A stretch of 57,165 nt of DNA from a virus: positions 1 through 57,165 of the IMG/VR virus record IMGVR_UViG_3300032087_006388. One strand, written 5' to 3'. The notes beneath the pieces were generated by a model, which was given only the letters and a program-made list of their open reading frames with translations, searched no databases and was not told the DNA's origin. Position 1 is the stretch's first letter. Each line of letters opens with the position of its first letter. Positions 12,780 to 18,779 of the stretch are shown one piece after another. The translations under genes and the position numbers were made by a program.

Positions 12780-12971
12780 TTGAAAGATAGAGAAATATTA
12801 AAAACAGAATTAAATAGATTAGTTAAAGAGGAAGGTTTCAATCTTCAGTATGCAAATGATATACTTTTATTATTTGATGACGAGATCGAAGACGGGCACA
12901 GCGCAAACACAGCCTACGACAAGGCAATGCAAGACATCGACAACGTAAAGGCTGGAGAATGGGATTTATAA
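12780..12971 (+). CDS. small acidic protein, TTG start (63 aa)
   Basis: AGGAGGA stands 8 nt before a TTG codon, which is therefore the start; no in-frame ATG is closer. The protein is acidic and helical (LVKEEGFNLQYANDILLLFDDEIEDGHSANTAYDKAM). No family recognised. No clear promoter, only AT-rich AAATAAATAA spacer upstream. Confidence 0.6.
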   Translation: MKDREILKTELNRLVKEEGFNLQYANDILLLFDDEIEDGHSANTAYDKAMQDIDNVKAGEWDL

Positions 12972-12998
12972 TTTAATTAAAAAAAAGTAAAAAAAAGT

Positions 12999-13027
12999 TT
13001 GCAATTTGATTTCACCTGTAGGATAGT
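12999..13027 (+). promoter_or_regulatory. sigma70-type promoter with A-tract upstream element, leaderless
   Basis: A8-GT-A8-G (12979-12997), TTGCAA (12999-13004), 17-bp spacer ending TAG, GATAGT (13022-13027), AAGGTT, ATG at 13034. Nearly the same module as the promoter at 9934. Confidence 0.7.
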
Positions 13028-13033
13028 AAGGTT

Positions 13034-13288
13034 ATGAGAAACAGCACCACCACCTACCACGAAACACTTCACACCTTAGTTCAAGACGTACAGGAGAATT
13101 ACCTGGATCTGAACAGCGCAACCAGTGAAGAGTTTGCAAATCACTTCTGGCAACCAGTTGGATATAACGAGACAGTGCGCGAGTCTTTCAAGTTGGATTC
13201 CATAAAGGGAAAGGGCACACGTCGTTATTTACAAGTTGTGATTTATCGATTTGAAACAGGAAGATACGAACTAGTTTGCTACTCCTAA
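13034..13288 (+). CDS. conserved small phage protein of unknown function (84 aa)
   Basis: The C-terminal pattern YLQVVIYRFETGRYELVCY recalls small phage proteins ending in YR...SGRYEL-x-x-Y. No function known. Leaderless start. The stop codon lies in the loop of a 12-bp hairpin (13274-13300), as with the Gp88-like gene. Confidence 0.75.
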   Translation: MRNSTTTYHETLHTLVQDVQENYLDLNSATSEEFANHFWQPVGYNETVRESFKLDSIKGKGTRRYLQVVIYRFETGRYELVCYS

Positions 13289-13300
13289 GGGGTAGCAAAC
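13274..13300 (+). other. hairpin with the stop codon in its loop
   Basis: GTTTGCTACTCC (13274-13285) pairs with GGGGTAGCAAAC (13289-13300) with one G-U pair. The loop is exactly the TAA stop codon (13286-13288). Confidence 0.55.
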
Positions 13301-13338
13301 GTTTAAATTAAATAAAATAAAATAGGAGATAAAAGAAA

Positions 13339-13509
13339 ATGACAAGGAAACACTTCACCATCGTAGCAAAAGAATTAAACTTCTCATTGCGTAATGCGCC
13401 TAACAGCGCTCCAATCATTCGGGATCTCGCCACAGCGCTAGCAAACGAGTTCGAGCAATTAAATCCAAACTTTAACAGGTCGAAATTCCTAGCAGTTGCG
13501 CTAGGATAA
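13339..13509 (+). CDS. conserved small phage protein (56 aa)
   Basis: Starts MTRKHFTIVAKELNFSLRNA and ends RSKFLAVALG. It matches a widespread small phage/bacterial family: KHF-x-x-(I/V)A at the start, then a helix with A-x-x-LA and the F-NPNF-(D/N)R-x-(K/R)F-L ending. Family function unknown. Shine-Dalgarno AGGAGA upstream. In related genomes this family often sits beside the W-EFAV-IYIEVLENG family, as here. Confidence 0.85.
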   Translation: MTRKHFTIVAKELNFSLRNAPNSAPIIRDLATALANEFEQLNPNFNRSKFLAVALG

Positions 13510-13526
13510 AAAAAGTAAAAAAAGAT

Positions 13527-13555
13527 TTGCAATTTAAGCAAAAGAATGAGATCTT
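13527..13555 (+). promoter_or_regulatory. probable promoter with A-tract upstream element, leaderless
   Basis: A7-GT-A7-GA (13508-13525), TTGCAA (13527-13532), 17-bp spacer, GATCTT (13550-13555), AATTTT, ATG at 13562. The -10 box is poor; geometry and A-tracts match the other two TTGCAA promoters. Confidence 0.5.
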
Positions 13556-13561
13556 AATTTT

Positions 13562-13726
13562 ATGTTTGAAAACGACGTAGACCTCACACCAACTTGGGAG
13601 TTCGCTGTAAAGATTTACATCGAAGTTCTCGAAAATGCAAACGCCTCTTTTGAGGGAAAACAAGCTGCGCGGGAGGAGCTTTTAAAGCTTGCGCAACTTG
13701 TAGACAGGCAAAACAAGGAAGCCTGA
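13562..13726 (+). CDS. conserved small phage protein (54 aa)
   Basis: Begins MFENDVDLTPTWEFAVKIYI, then a helical EGKQAAREELLKLAQLVD segment. This is the common small phage family with W-x-x-AV-x-IYI-x-VLENG...GK-x-AREEL-x-(K/R)-(L/M)A. Function unknown. The start lies 6 nt after the -10 box, and a strong terminator begins 7 nt after the stop. Confidence 0.85.
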   Translation: MFENDVDLTPTWEFAVKIYIEVLENANASFEGKQAAREELLKLAQLVDRQNKEA

Positions 13727-13732
13727 AATTTC

Positions 13733-13761
13733 AGCCCCCTAGAAATAGGGGGCTTTTTTTT
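13733..13761 (+). terminator. intrinsic terminator
   Basis: A 9-bp stem AGCCCCCTA/TAGGGGGCT with a GAAA loop followed by a T-run. Confidence 0.9.
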
Positions 13762-13904
13762 ACCTACAAATAGAAATAATTTATTTAAATAGAAATAAAA
13801 AATAGAAATAAAAATAATTTATTGAAATAGAAATAGTAAAGATCTTATTTTAATTTATTTATTTAATTTGTATATTTAGTTTATTTATAGCGGCTATTAG
13901 CTGA

Positions 13905-13923
13905 ACTAATGGATCTTATTAGT
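13905..13923 (+). repeat. palindromic site A: ACTAAT-N7-ATTAGT
   Basis: ACTAAT, seven bases, ATTAGT: a 19-bp interrupted palindrome, one of three identical-arm copies. A further half site TATTAG lies just upstream (13895-13900). Confidence 0.6.
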
Positions 13924-13931
13924 AAAACTTC

Positions 13932-13940
13932 TGTGAATAA
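13932..13940 (-). promoter_or_regulatory. DnaA-box-like site 1
   Basis: TGTGAATAA on the plus strand is TTATTCACA on the minus strand and fits the bacterial DnaA-box consensus TTATNCACA. Confidence 0.35.
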
Positions 13941-13952
13941 CTTTTTTAATTT

Positions 13953-13961
13953 TGTGAATAA
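13953..13961 (-). promoter_or_regulatory. DnaA-box-like site 2
   Basis: Second TGTGAATAA, 21 bp (two helical turns) after the first, same orientation. Confidence 0.35.
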
Positions 13962-13967
13962 CTAGCG

Positions 13968-13996
13968 TTGACAATTTTGATTTTTTCCTTTTGATT
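13968..13996 (+). promoter_or_regulatory. possible promoter
   Basis: TTGACA (13968-13973), 17-bp spacer, TTGATT (13991-13996). The -10 box is weak. The same arrangement, TTGACAATTT with a CCTTTT before the -10, is seen at 14526. Confidence 0.4.
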
Positions 13997-14050
13997 AGTT
14001 TTATCGTTCTTTTAATTCTTTTAAACTTAAACTCTTAAATTCTTATTATT

Positions 14051-14347
14051 ATGAAAGATTATAGCAACCTCACACGTGAAGAAATGGCAAACCTTACAAG
14101 TAAAGAAATGGCAAACCTTACAAACGAACAAATGAAAAAAATTCACACTGACATACTTTGCGCTTTAGCGGATAAATTTCAACGTGAAGAACCACCACAT
14201 GAGCGCTTGGTTTGTGAGAATGGTTGCAACTCATGGGCGGACGAAGATATAAAACTTTTTTGTGATGATGAGAATTATGCGCCAAGTGATGATTATCATT
14301 ATGGCAACGATTATTTCAAACAAGAATGGATAGATGACGAGTTTTAA
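14051..14347 (+). CDS. protein with N-terminal NLT-x-EEMA repeats (98 aa)
   Basis: Residues 5-30 contain three tandem copies of an 8-residue repeat (NLTREEMA, NLTSKEMA, NLTNEQMK), with matching repeats in the DNA. The rest is acidic, with two cysteines (CENGC) and a DDYHYGNDYF segment. The repeats would give one amphipathic helix. No Shine-Dalgarno is seen. Function unknown. Confidence 0.65.
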   Translation: MKDYSNLTREEMANLTSKEMANLTNEQMKKIHTDILCALADKFQREEPPHERLVCENGCNSWADEDIKLFCDDENYAPSDDYHYGNDYFKQEWIDDEF

Positions 14348-14434
14348 ACTTGTCGTTTTTTTTACTTGCTTTTTATTCAAACCTCGCTTTTATTATAATC
14401 TCACACTTATTAACTCAAACAAAGGAAAACTAAA

Positions 14435-14518
14435 ATGATTCTTGAAATTTTATTCGTTGCAAACTTCGCTTTTGCTTTTTATATCATCACTAAATTAGGA
14501 AAATTGGATTGTGAATAA
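14435..14518 (+). CDS. 27-residue membrane micropeptide
   Basis: Begins MILEILFVANFAFAFYIITK and ends LGKLDCE. A single hydrophobic segment followed by a charged tail fits a one-pass membrane peptide. The AAAGGA Shine-Dalgarno with spacing to the ATG (AAAGGAAAACTAAA) closely matches that of the DUF932 gene at 14599. The last three codons (TGT GAA TAA) are also the third DnaA-box-like sequence. It is distinct from the 18-residue TLP family. Confidence 0.6.
   Translation: MILEILFVANFAFAFYIITKLGKLDCE
14510..14518 (-). promoter_or_regulatory. DnaA-box-like site 3
   Basis: Third TGTGAATAA, here inside the end of the 27-residue gene and followed, like site 1, by CTTTTTT. Confidence 0.25.
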
Positions 14519-14525
14519 CTTTTTT

Positions 14526-14554
14526 TTGACAATTTCAAAAAACTCCTTTTAATT
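14526..14554 (+). promoter_or_regulatory. possible sigma70-type promoter
   Basis: TTGACA (14526-14531), 17-bp spacer, TTAATT (14549-14554), upstream of the second DUF932 gene. Confidence 0.45.
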
Positions 14555-14598
14555 AAATTAAATTCTTATTATTAACCAACCAACCAAAGGAAACTAAA

Positions 14599-15534
14599 AT
14601 GTACCTAATCAATCCAACTGAAGTATCAAACCTTGCCAACGTAGTACAAACTACCGCACGGGAATTCAAATTGCATGACGTTAGCGAATGTGATGACGTA
14701 AACGACGTATTGAATCACTTGAACGTCGGGCGCTATTCTAAAGTAGATATTCCACACGTTTGCAAGGGCTATTCTGTTATTAAAGACGATTTCGGGAATC
14801 CTTTAAGTATCGTTCAAGATACTTATGATTTGCTCCAACCACAAAGGGCTTTTGCTTTCATGGACTCACTACGTGAGCAAGTGGGCTTTACATATAGCAA
14901 AGCGGGCTTCTTACAGAATGGACGTCAGCTTTTCATTCAAGGCAAACTTGGCGATTTCGAAGTACCAACCACTAGCGCAAGACGTAAGGGCGATATACTG
15001 AACAAAATCATCACCGCAAAAACTTCATTTGATGGAAGTATTGCAACCACAATCGCCATTGAAATCTTAAGAGTTTGGTGTGACAATGGTTGCGCATCAT
15101 GGGAAAACGATTCCATAATTGGCAAGGTAAAGCATACCAAGAATCAAACCGCAAGAATGAATCTTGCCCTTTCCCATGCAACGGGCTTGCGTCAAGTGGT
15201 TCAAGATTTGGAAAACGATATTTCCACACTTTCCAATGTACAAATGACGGGCGAACAATTCGAGCAGATTGCCAATCGTGTATTTGCGGGCGATTCGACA
15301 AGGGCAGAAAATCAGCGCGATGCGGTAAAGGCTCAATTTGCAAACGAGCGTTTAGGCGCATTTGGAAGTACCGCGTGGGATGCAATGAATGCTTTCACCG
15401 CATGGGCGACTCATGAGCGCACGTCTCGCAATACAGAACAAACCACACGTGAAGAGAATCACTTTCGCGCACAATCCGATTCTGCTTTTCCTCGCAAGGT
15501 TCGCAAGGCAATTCAAGAGGTAATGGCGGTATGA
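14599..15534 (+). CDS. DUF932 family protein, second copy (311 aa)
   Basis: Shares the family core with the protein at 6956: CKGYSVIKDDFGNPLSIVQDTYDLLQPQRAFAFMDSLREQ..., FDGSIATT, then a helical C-terminal half with IANRVFAGDSTRAENQRD and GSTAWDAMNAFTAWATHE. Codon use is distinctly richer in GC (GCG, CGC, GGC) than the 6956 copy, so the two probably came from different sources rather than a recent duplication. The Shine-Dalgarno is AAAGGAAAC. Its stop overlaps the start of the micropeptide at 15531. Confidence 0.85.
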   Translation: MYLINPTEVSNLANVVQTTAREFKLHDVSECDDVNDVLNHLNVGRYSKVDIPHVCKGYSVIKDDFGNPLSIVQDTYDLLQPQRAFAFMDSLREQVGFTYSKAGFLQNGRQLFIQGKLGDFEVPTTSARRKGDILNKIITAKTSFDGSIATTIAIEILRVWCDNGCASWENDSIIGKVKHTKNQTARMNLALSHATGLRQVVQDLENDISTLSNVQMTGEQFEQIANRVFAGDSTRAENQRDAVKAQFANERLGAFGSTAWDAMNAFTAWATHERTSRNTEQTTREENHFRAQSDSAFPRKVRKAIQEVMAV

Positions 15535-15587
15535 TACTACTTGCCATAATAGCGGGCGCGTTCCTTATCAGTTTGACGTTGCCATAA
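15531..15587 (+). CDS. 18-residue hydrophobic micropeptide, copy 3
   Basis: Reads MILLAIIAGAFLISLTLP. The ATG overlaps the TGA of the DUF932 gene (ATGA), the usual sign of coupled translation. Compared with copies 1 and 2, the last codons (ACG TTG CCA) differ at every third position from ACA TTA CCT but encode the same TLP, so the protein rather than the DNA is conserved. A strong terminator follows. Confidence 0.7.
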   Translation: MILLAIIAGAFLISLTLP

Positions 15588-15595
15588 TCTAAACC

Positions 15596-15622
15596 AAGCG
15601 CCCGAAAGGGCGCTTTTTTTTG
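15596..15622 (+). terminator. intrinsic terminator
   Basis: AAGCGCCC/GGGCGCTT stem with a GAAA loop, followed by a T-run. Confidence 0.9.
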
Positions 15623-15734
15623 CGCTTAATCAAATACAAAAAACATTTGCAGGAAATACTTAAATAAAACAAATACTTACATACATACATATACATATAT
15701 ATACCAACAACACCAACAAAGCGGTATTATCTCA

Positions 15735-15753
15735 ACTAATGAAGGCTATTAGT
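15735..15753 (+). repeat. palindromic site B: ACTAAT-N7-ATTAGT
   Basis: Same arms and same 7-bp spacing as site A, followed by CTTATG eight to thirteen bases later in line with copy C. Confidence 0.6.
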
Positions 15754-15782
15754 TCGGCTTATGTCATCATGCTATAAAACAA

Positions 15783-15801
15783 ACTAATGAGATTGATTAG
15801 T
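15783..15801 (+). repeat. palindromic site C: ACTAAT-N7-ATTAGT
   Basis: Third copy, 48 bp after site B and about 42 bp before the -35 box of the next promoter, a position suited to an operator or activator site. Confidence 0.6.
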
Positions 15802-15842
15802 TAAACTTATGAAAAAAAACTAAAAAAAAAGAGTCTATTTGC

Positions 15843-15871
15843 TTGCAATCGTTTCCATATGTGCTTACTTT
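15843..15871 (+). promoter_or_regulatory. probable promoter, leaderless or near-leaderless
   Basis: TTGCAA (15843-15848), 17-bp spacer, TACTTT (15866-15871), then ATG at 15880 after 8 nt. Palindromes B and C lie upstream. Confidence 0.55.
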
Positions 15872-15879
15872 GTTTGTAT

Positions 15880-16401
15880 ATGAAAATTCAAATCGACTCA
15901 CAACTCGCCTCGCGCATCAGGGATGCACTTATCAATTCAAACGCAATCGGATTTGCTCGCCTAGTATCTTTTACTGATGCAAAGGTTTTGAAACGTAACA
16001 ATCCGAACCCTATCGTTTACAAACTATCGGATAGTTTGGTAAACCTAGGTTTTCATTATATCAATTCACTAAAGGCTCAGGCTAAGCGCGAGGGTAAAAC
16101 TTGCGAGTTTGACGTAAAGCCTCGCCAATGGGGAAGACGTATTGACGGCACAAGCCTAGTTCATCACGTGCTTAAAGACGGCACAGAAAAGTATTATCTA
16201 GAGGCTAAGGTTGAAAAAACCTTTTCAACTCGCTATTTCACCCCTGAAGGCTTGGAATTGACAAAGGATGAAGTTGAGCCTTATTTGCGCAAACCAAGCC
16301 ATAGCTCAACGCAAGAGCCTTTAGAAAAGAAAATTTTCTTACGTGATTATTCTCTAGAGAATATCGTTTCGATTAAGTTTGGCAAAAATGAGTTGAGTTG
16401 A
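15880..16401 (+). CDS. conserved phage protein of unknown function (173 aa)
   Basis: The RQWGRRIDGTSLVHHVLKDGTEKYYLEAKVEKTFSTRYF segment matches a phage family I know with RQWG-x-R-(I/V)-x-GTPLVEH...YLE-x-(K/V)VEKS. Its function is not established. The frame is open back to 15859 but the upstream part is the promoter; ATG 15880 is 8 nt from the -10 box. Codon use is GC-richer than in most of the window, like the DUF932 gene before it. Confidence 0.75.
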   Translation: MKIQIDSQLASRIRDALINSNAIGFARLVSFTDAKVLKRNNPNPIVYKLSDSLVNLGFHYINSLKAQAKREGKTCEFDVKPRQWGRRIDGTSLVHHVLKDGTEKYYLEAKVEKTFSTRYFTPEGLELTKDEVEPYLRKPSHSSTQEPLEKKIFLRDYSLENIVSIKFGKNELS

Positions 16402-16703
16402 AAACCAAGGGGGGGGGAAACCCCCCCCTATTTTCCAAAATTTTAAAATTTTCTAAAATTTTTTTTTGAAGCGGGGGGCCCTATTTTCAATATCGAAACA
16501 AAAAATCACATTTTTAATAAATAAAAGAAAATTAAACTATATAAGACTATATATCGATTTATATATACCCCCCCCTATTAAAAGAAAACAAAAGAATGAA
16601 TATTTGTATTGAAATATATAAAAACTTAAAAAAAATCCAAGGGGTATTTTTCGAAAAGGTGTAATATATAGTATATATTAAAAGATAAAAGGAGGGAAAA
16701 CAA
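16402..16703 (+). other. boundary between early and late modules
   Basis: The first part holds a G9/C8 hairpin with an AAA loop (16409-16428), a likely terminator despite a short T-run. Then come AT-rich sequence, a GGGGGGCCC patch and a C8 run (16567 onward). The late motif GTGTAATATA lies at 16659. I see no gene in it. Confidence 0.5.
16659..16668 (+). promoter_or_regulatory. late-type promoter motif GTGTAATATA
   Basis: Identical to the motif on the minus strand upstream of PhoH (32064-32055). About 35 nt before the start codon of the transglutaminase-like lipoprotein, which has its own AAAGGAGGG Shine-Dalgarno. Confidence 0.55.
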
Positions 16704-17285
16704 ATGCTTAGAATAATTTGCTTAATATTTATATTGGTTATGCCTGCATGCTTAAATAAGGACTTTAACGAGCTCAAGGACATACCTAGAACTGGAGATG
16801 AACAAAAATACAGGATAATAGACAGAAATCGACTTGGATTTCATTTTAACTACCAAAAAGGACACAATTCAGTAAATATTGAAGTTCCTAGGGATGTTCA
16901 AATGATTTTGCTTGATAATAGATATCAAGAGGTTGATTACTTCTTCTTCTTAAAATTCAATAAATGGTTTAAAGATTTAGTCTTTCATAATGGAATTATG
17001 CCAATTATGCAAAACGAGACAATTGATTGTGATAATTTCGCAATGTTGTATAAGTCTTTATTTGGCGTGGCCGCCTATGCGTCGAAAAATAGTCAAGAAT
17101 TTGCTGTAGCAAGTATGGTTGTTGTGCAAATGCATGAATTTGGAGGAATTCCAAAAGGGGGAGTTCATATGCTAAATTTAGTATTTACAAATAAAGACTG
17201 GTATGTATTTGAGCCTCAAACTGGAGAATTTATAGAATTGCACAAATACCCAAACCAAAAATATATAAAATATATTATACTATAA
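16704..17285 (+). CDS. lipoprotein with transglutaminase/cysteine-peptidase-like domain (193 aa)
   Basis: A signal peptide MLRIICLIFILVMPAC has a lipobox with Cys16. The body shows a Cys-His-acid order typical of papain-like or transglutaminase-like enzymes: C109 in TIDCDNFAML, H155 in GVHMLNLVF, then WYVFEPQTGEF with E170. This is motif-level evidence; I cannot name a subfamily. The product should be membrane-attached and exported. It could act on peptidoglycan or surface peptides, at lysis or entry. Strong Shine-Dalgarno AAAGGAGGG. Its stop abuts the stop of the convergent gene without a gap. Confidence 0.6.
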   Translation: MLRIICLIFILVMPACLNKDFNELKDIPRTGDEQKYRIIDRNRLGFHFNYQKGHNSVNIEVPRDVQMILLDNRYQEVDYFFFLKFNKWFKDLVFHNGIMPIMQNETIDCDNFAMLYKSLFGVAAYASKNSQEFAVASMVVVQMHEFGGIPKGGVHMLNLVFTNKDWYVFEPQTGEFIELHKYPNQKYIKYIIL

Positions 17286-17867
17286 TTAAAAAGAATATTG
17301 GAATCGGTCTATTATGTCTTGAAATTTTGATCTAATAATTTGTATAGATTCATCATTATAAAGAGTGCGATAATCGTCTGGTCTAATAAAGTTTTTATTG
17401 AAATTTCTTAATTTTGCTTTTGGTATATTGCATATATTGCAAAATTTATCAAATCCTGATTGTAATTCTTCAAATTTAATTATATAGTGATATCTATCAT
17501 AGTAATGAGAAGGAAGTGGCTCTATCAGCTTTACAAATTCATTAAAATCTTTATTTATCTTTTTTTTATATATTTTTTTTGTTTTTTCTTCTATTGTTTT
17601 GATGTAGCCATTTTCAGCATCTAATATATAGTGATAAAGAGATACCGCCCGATCCCAAGGATTTCTTACTGATACTAACCTCCTGAATTCTAGTGGATTT
17701 GCATTATTGGATTTAATTTCTTTGAAAAGAAAATCTAAACCGCAGTGGGGATTACATCTATAAAAATCAGAACCTATAGATTCTTGCAGGCCAGCCATAA
17801 TTGTACTTCCTGCACATTTGGCCACATGAGAAAATATAATTTTGTGTTTTATACTATAAGCTCCCAT
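17286..17867 (-). CDS. sulfotransferase family protein 1 (193 aa)
   Basis: Carries both signatures of PAPS-dependent carbohydrate sulfotransferases. The 5'-phosphosulfate loop FSHVAKCAGSTI is at residues 12-23, with Lys17. The 3'-phosphate site VRNPWDRAVSLYHY is at 67-80, with Arg68 and Ser76. At 193 residues it is a minimal catalytic domain, soluble, with no signal peptide, so it should act in the host cytoplasm on a nucleotide-sugar-built or lipid-linked glycan. It ends the long leftward operon and is coupled to the gene before it. Confidence 0.85.
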   Translation of the reverse strand: MGAYSIKHKIIFSHVAKCAGSTIMAGLQESIGSDFYRCNPHCGLDFLFKEIKSNNANPLEFRRLVSVRNPWDRAVSLYHYILDAENGYIKTIEEKTKKIYKKKINKDFNEFVKLIEPLPSHYYDRYHYIIKFEELQSGFDKFCNICNIPKAKLRNFNKNFIRPDDYRTLYNDESIQIIRSKFQDIIDRFQYSF

Positions 17868-18067
17868 TAAAAAACCTCATATTCAATTGATAAAAGATAA
17901 AAAACGTGCAAAGTCCTCTTGATTTCTATATAACAATAATAGTTTGATAATTTGTCCTTAAGTTCGTCAAAGTATTTTTGATTAATTAGCATTAAAATAG
18001 CACCAGAATCGGTGTATTTTATTTCATCTGAAAATTCATAGCATATATTGTATATAGAATCATTCAT
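17867..18067 (-). CDS. small protein of unknown function (66 aa)
   Basis: Starts at 18067, overlapping the end of the preceding gene, and its stop overlaps the sulfotransferase start at 17867 by one base. Acidic with several Tyr and Cys residues; no domain recognised. Its place between a glycosyltransferase-like and a sulfotransferase gene suggests a role in the same pathway, but nothing in the sequence shows it. Confidence 0.55.
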   Translation of the reverse strand: MNDSIYNICYEFSDEIKYTDSGAILMLINQKYFDELKDKLSNYYCYIEIKRTLHVFYLLSIEYEVF

Positions 18068-18779
18068 TTGAGGTCAAAAAGGCCCTTAAAGTCTTAATTA
18101 ATTTGCCAAAGCTTGCTCCATCAAGAACAACATGTTTAGCGCTGCAAAGAGATATAAAGTCATTATCTATATCAATGAGATCAATGCCAGTACTTTTATT
18201 AACTAAAACTTGCATGTTGAAAATATTACTAATATCATTAAAAATATTATTTAATCTCAATTTGTTTTCATCCACAGCTTCTTGACTAAACCTCCAGGTA
18301 TTATTTTTTTCATTATCGCCAAAATGCATTGCTCCAATAAATTTTATTTTATTTATTTCTGGGAAATTTTGAATTTTTTCTTTTATTTTTGCAATCAATT
18401 GATCTGGATAAAAAATAAATAACTTATGAACATGAGCATATGCTCTATCAGAATTTATTTCACCAAAAGGTTCCATTACGCAATCTCCTATTCGCATATT
18501 AATGTAAAGAGTTTCATCATCTAAATTAAGATTTTTTTTAGACTTGGAAATTAATTTTGCTATAGCTTTTTTATTTATCGATTCATCATCGTCAACGGAA
18601 AGCAAATATTTTTTCAAAAAAGTATTATCGTAATCAGGACTTCTAAGTATTTTGTCTCTATCTAAATGCCATCTCAAGCCTTTTTTAAATATCAGATCTC
18701 CAATTCTATAATGTTTATTTGAATTTAAGACAGGAATTAAACTAGCTAAATCTAATTCTTTTTTTTGAAAATTCTTCAT
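18060..18779 (-). CDS. glycosyltransferase-like protein, fucosyltransferase-type motifs (239 aa)
   Basis: A YINMRIGDCV segment resembles the H-x-RRGD motif of GT-B-fold fucosyltransferases. The C-terminal DFISLCSAKHVVLDGASFGKLI resembles their D-x-x-x-L-x-x-A...S-x-SSF motif, which binds GDP-sugar. The match is partial (Met for the usual His/Val before RxGD), so I call it glycosyltransferase-like. Sits between sulfotransferase genes. Function inferred: adds a sugar to the glycan the neighbours sulfate. Confidence 0.5.
   Translation of the reverse strand: MKNFQKKELDLASLIPVLNSNKHYRIGDLIFKKGLRWHLDRDKILRSPDYDNTFLKKYLLSVDDDESINKKAIAKLISKSKKNLNLDDETLYINMRIGDCVMEPFGEINSDRAYAHVHKLFIFYPDQLIAKIKEKIQNFPEINKIKFIGAMHFGDNEKNNTWRFSQEAVDENKLRLNNIFNDISNIFNMQVLVNKSTGIDLIDIDNDFISLCSAKHVVLDGASFGKLIKTLRAFLTSNE

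Larger units (their letters stand above)
13762..14050 (+). other. AT-rich intergenic region, candidate origin or control region
   Basis: About 290 bp without a gene. It begins with repeats of AAATAGAAATAA, then one ACTAAT-N7-ATTAGT palindrome (13905-13923), two DnaA-box-like TGTGAATAA sites (13932, 13953) and a TTGACA (13968). This mix would suit a replication origin or a control region. No replication gene lies beside it in the window, so this is a hypothesis only. Confidence 0.35.

Noticed and set aside
14937-15416. Several overlapping frames on both strands within the second DUF932 gene
   Set aside because: They are shadows of a clear family member, caused by its richer GC content and few chance stops.
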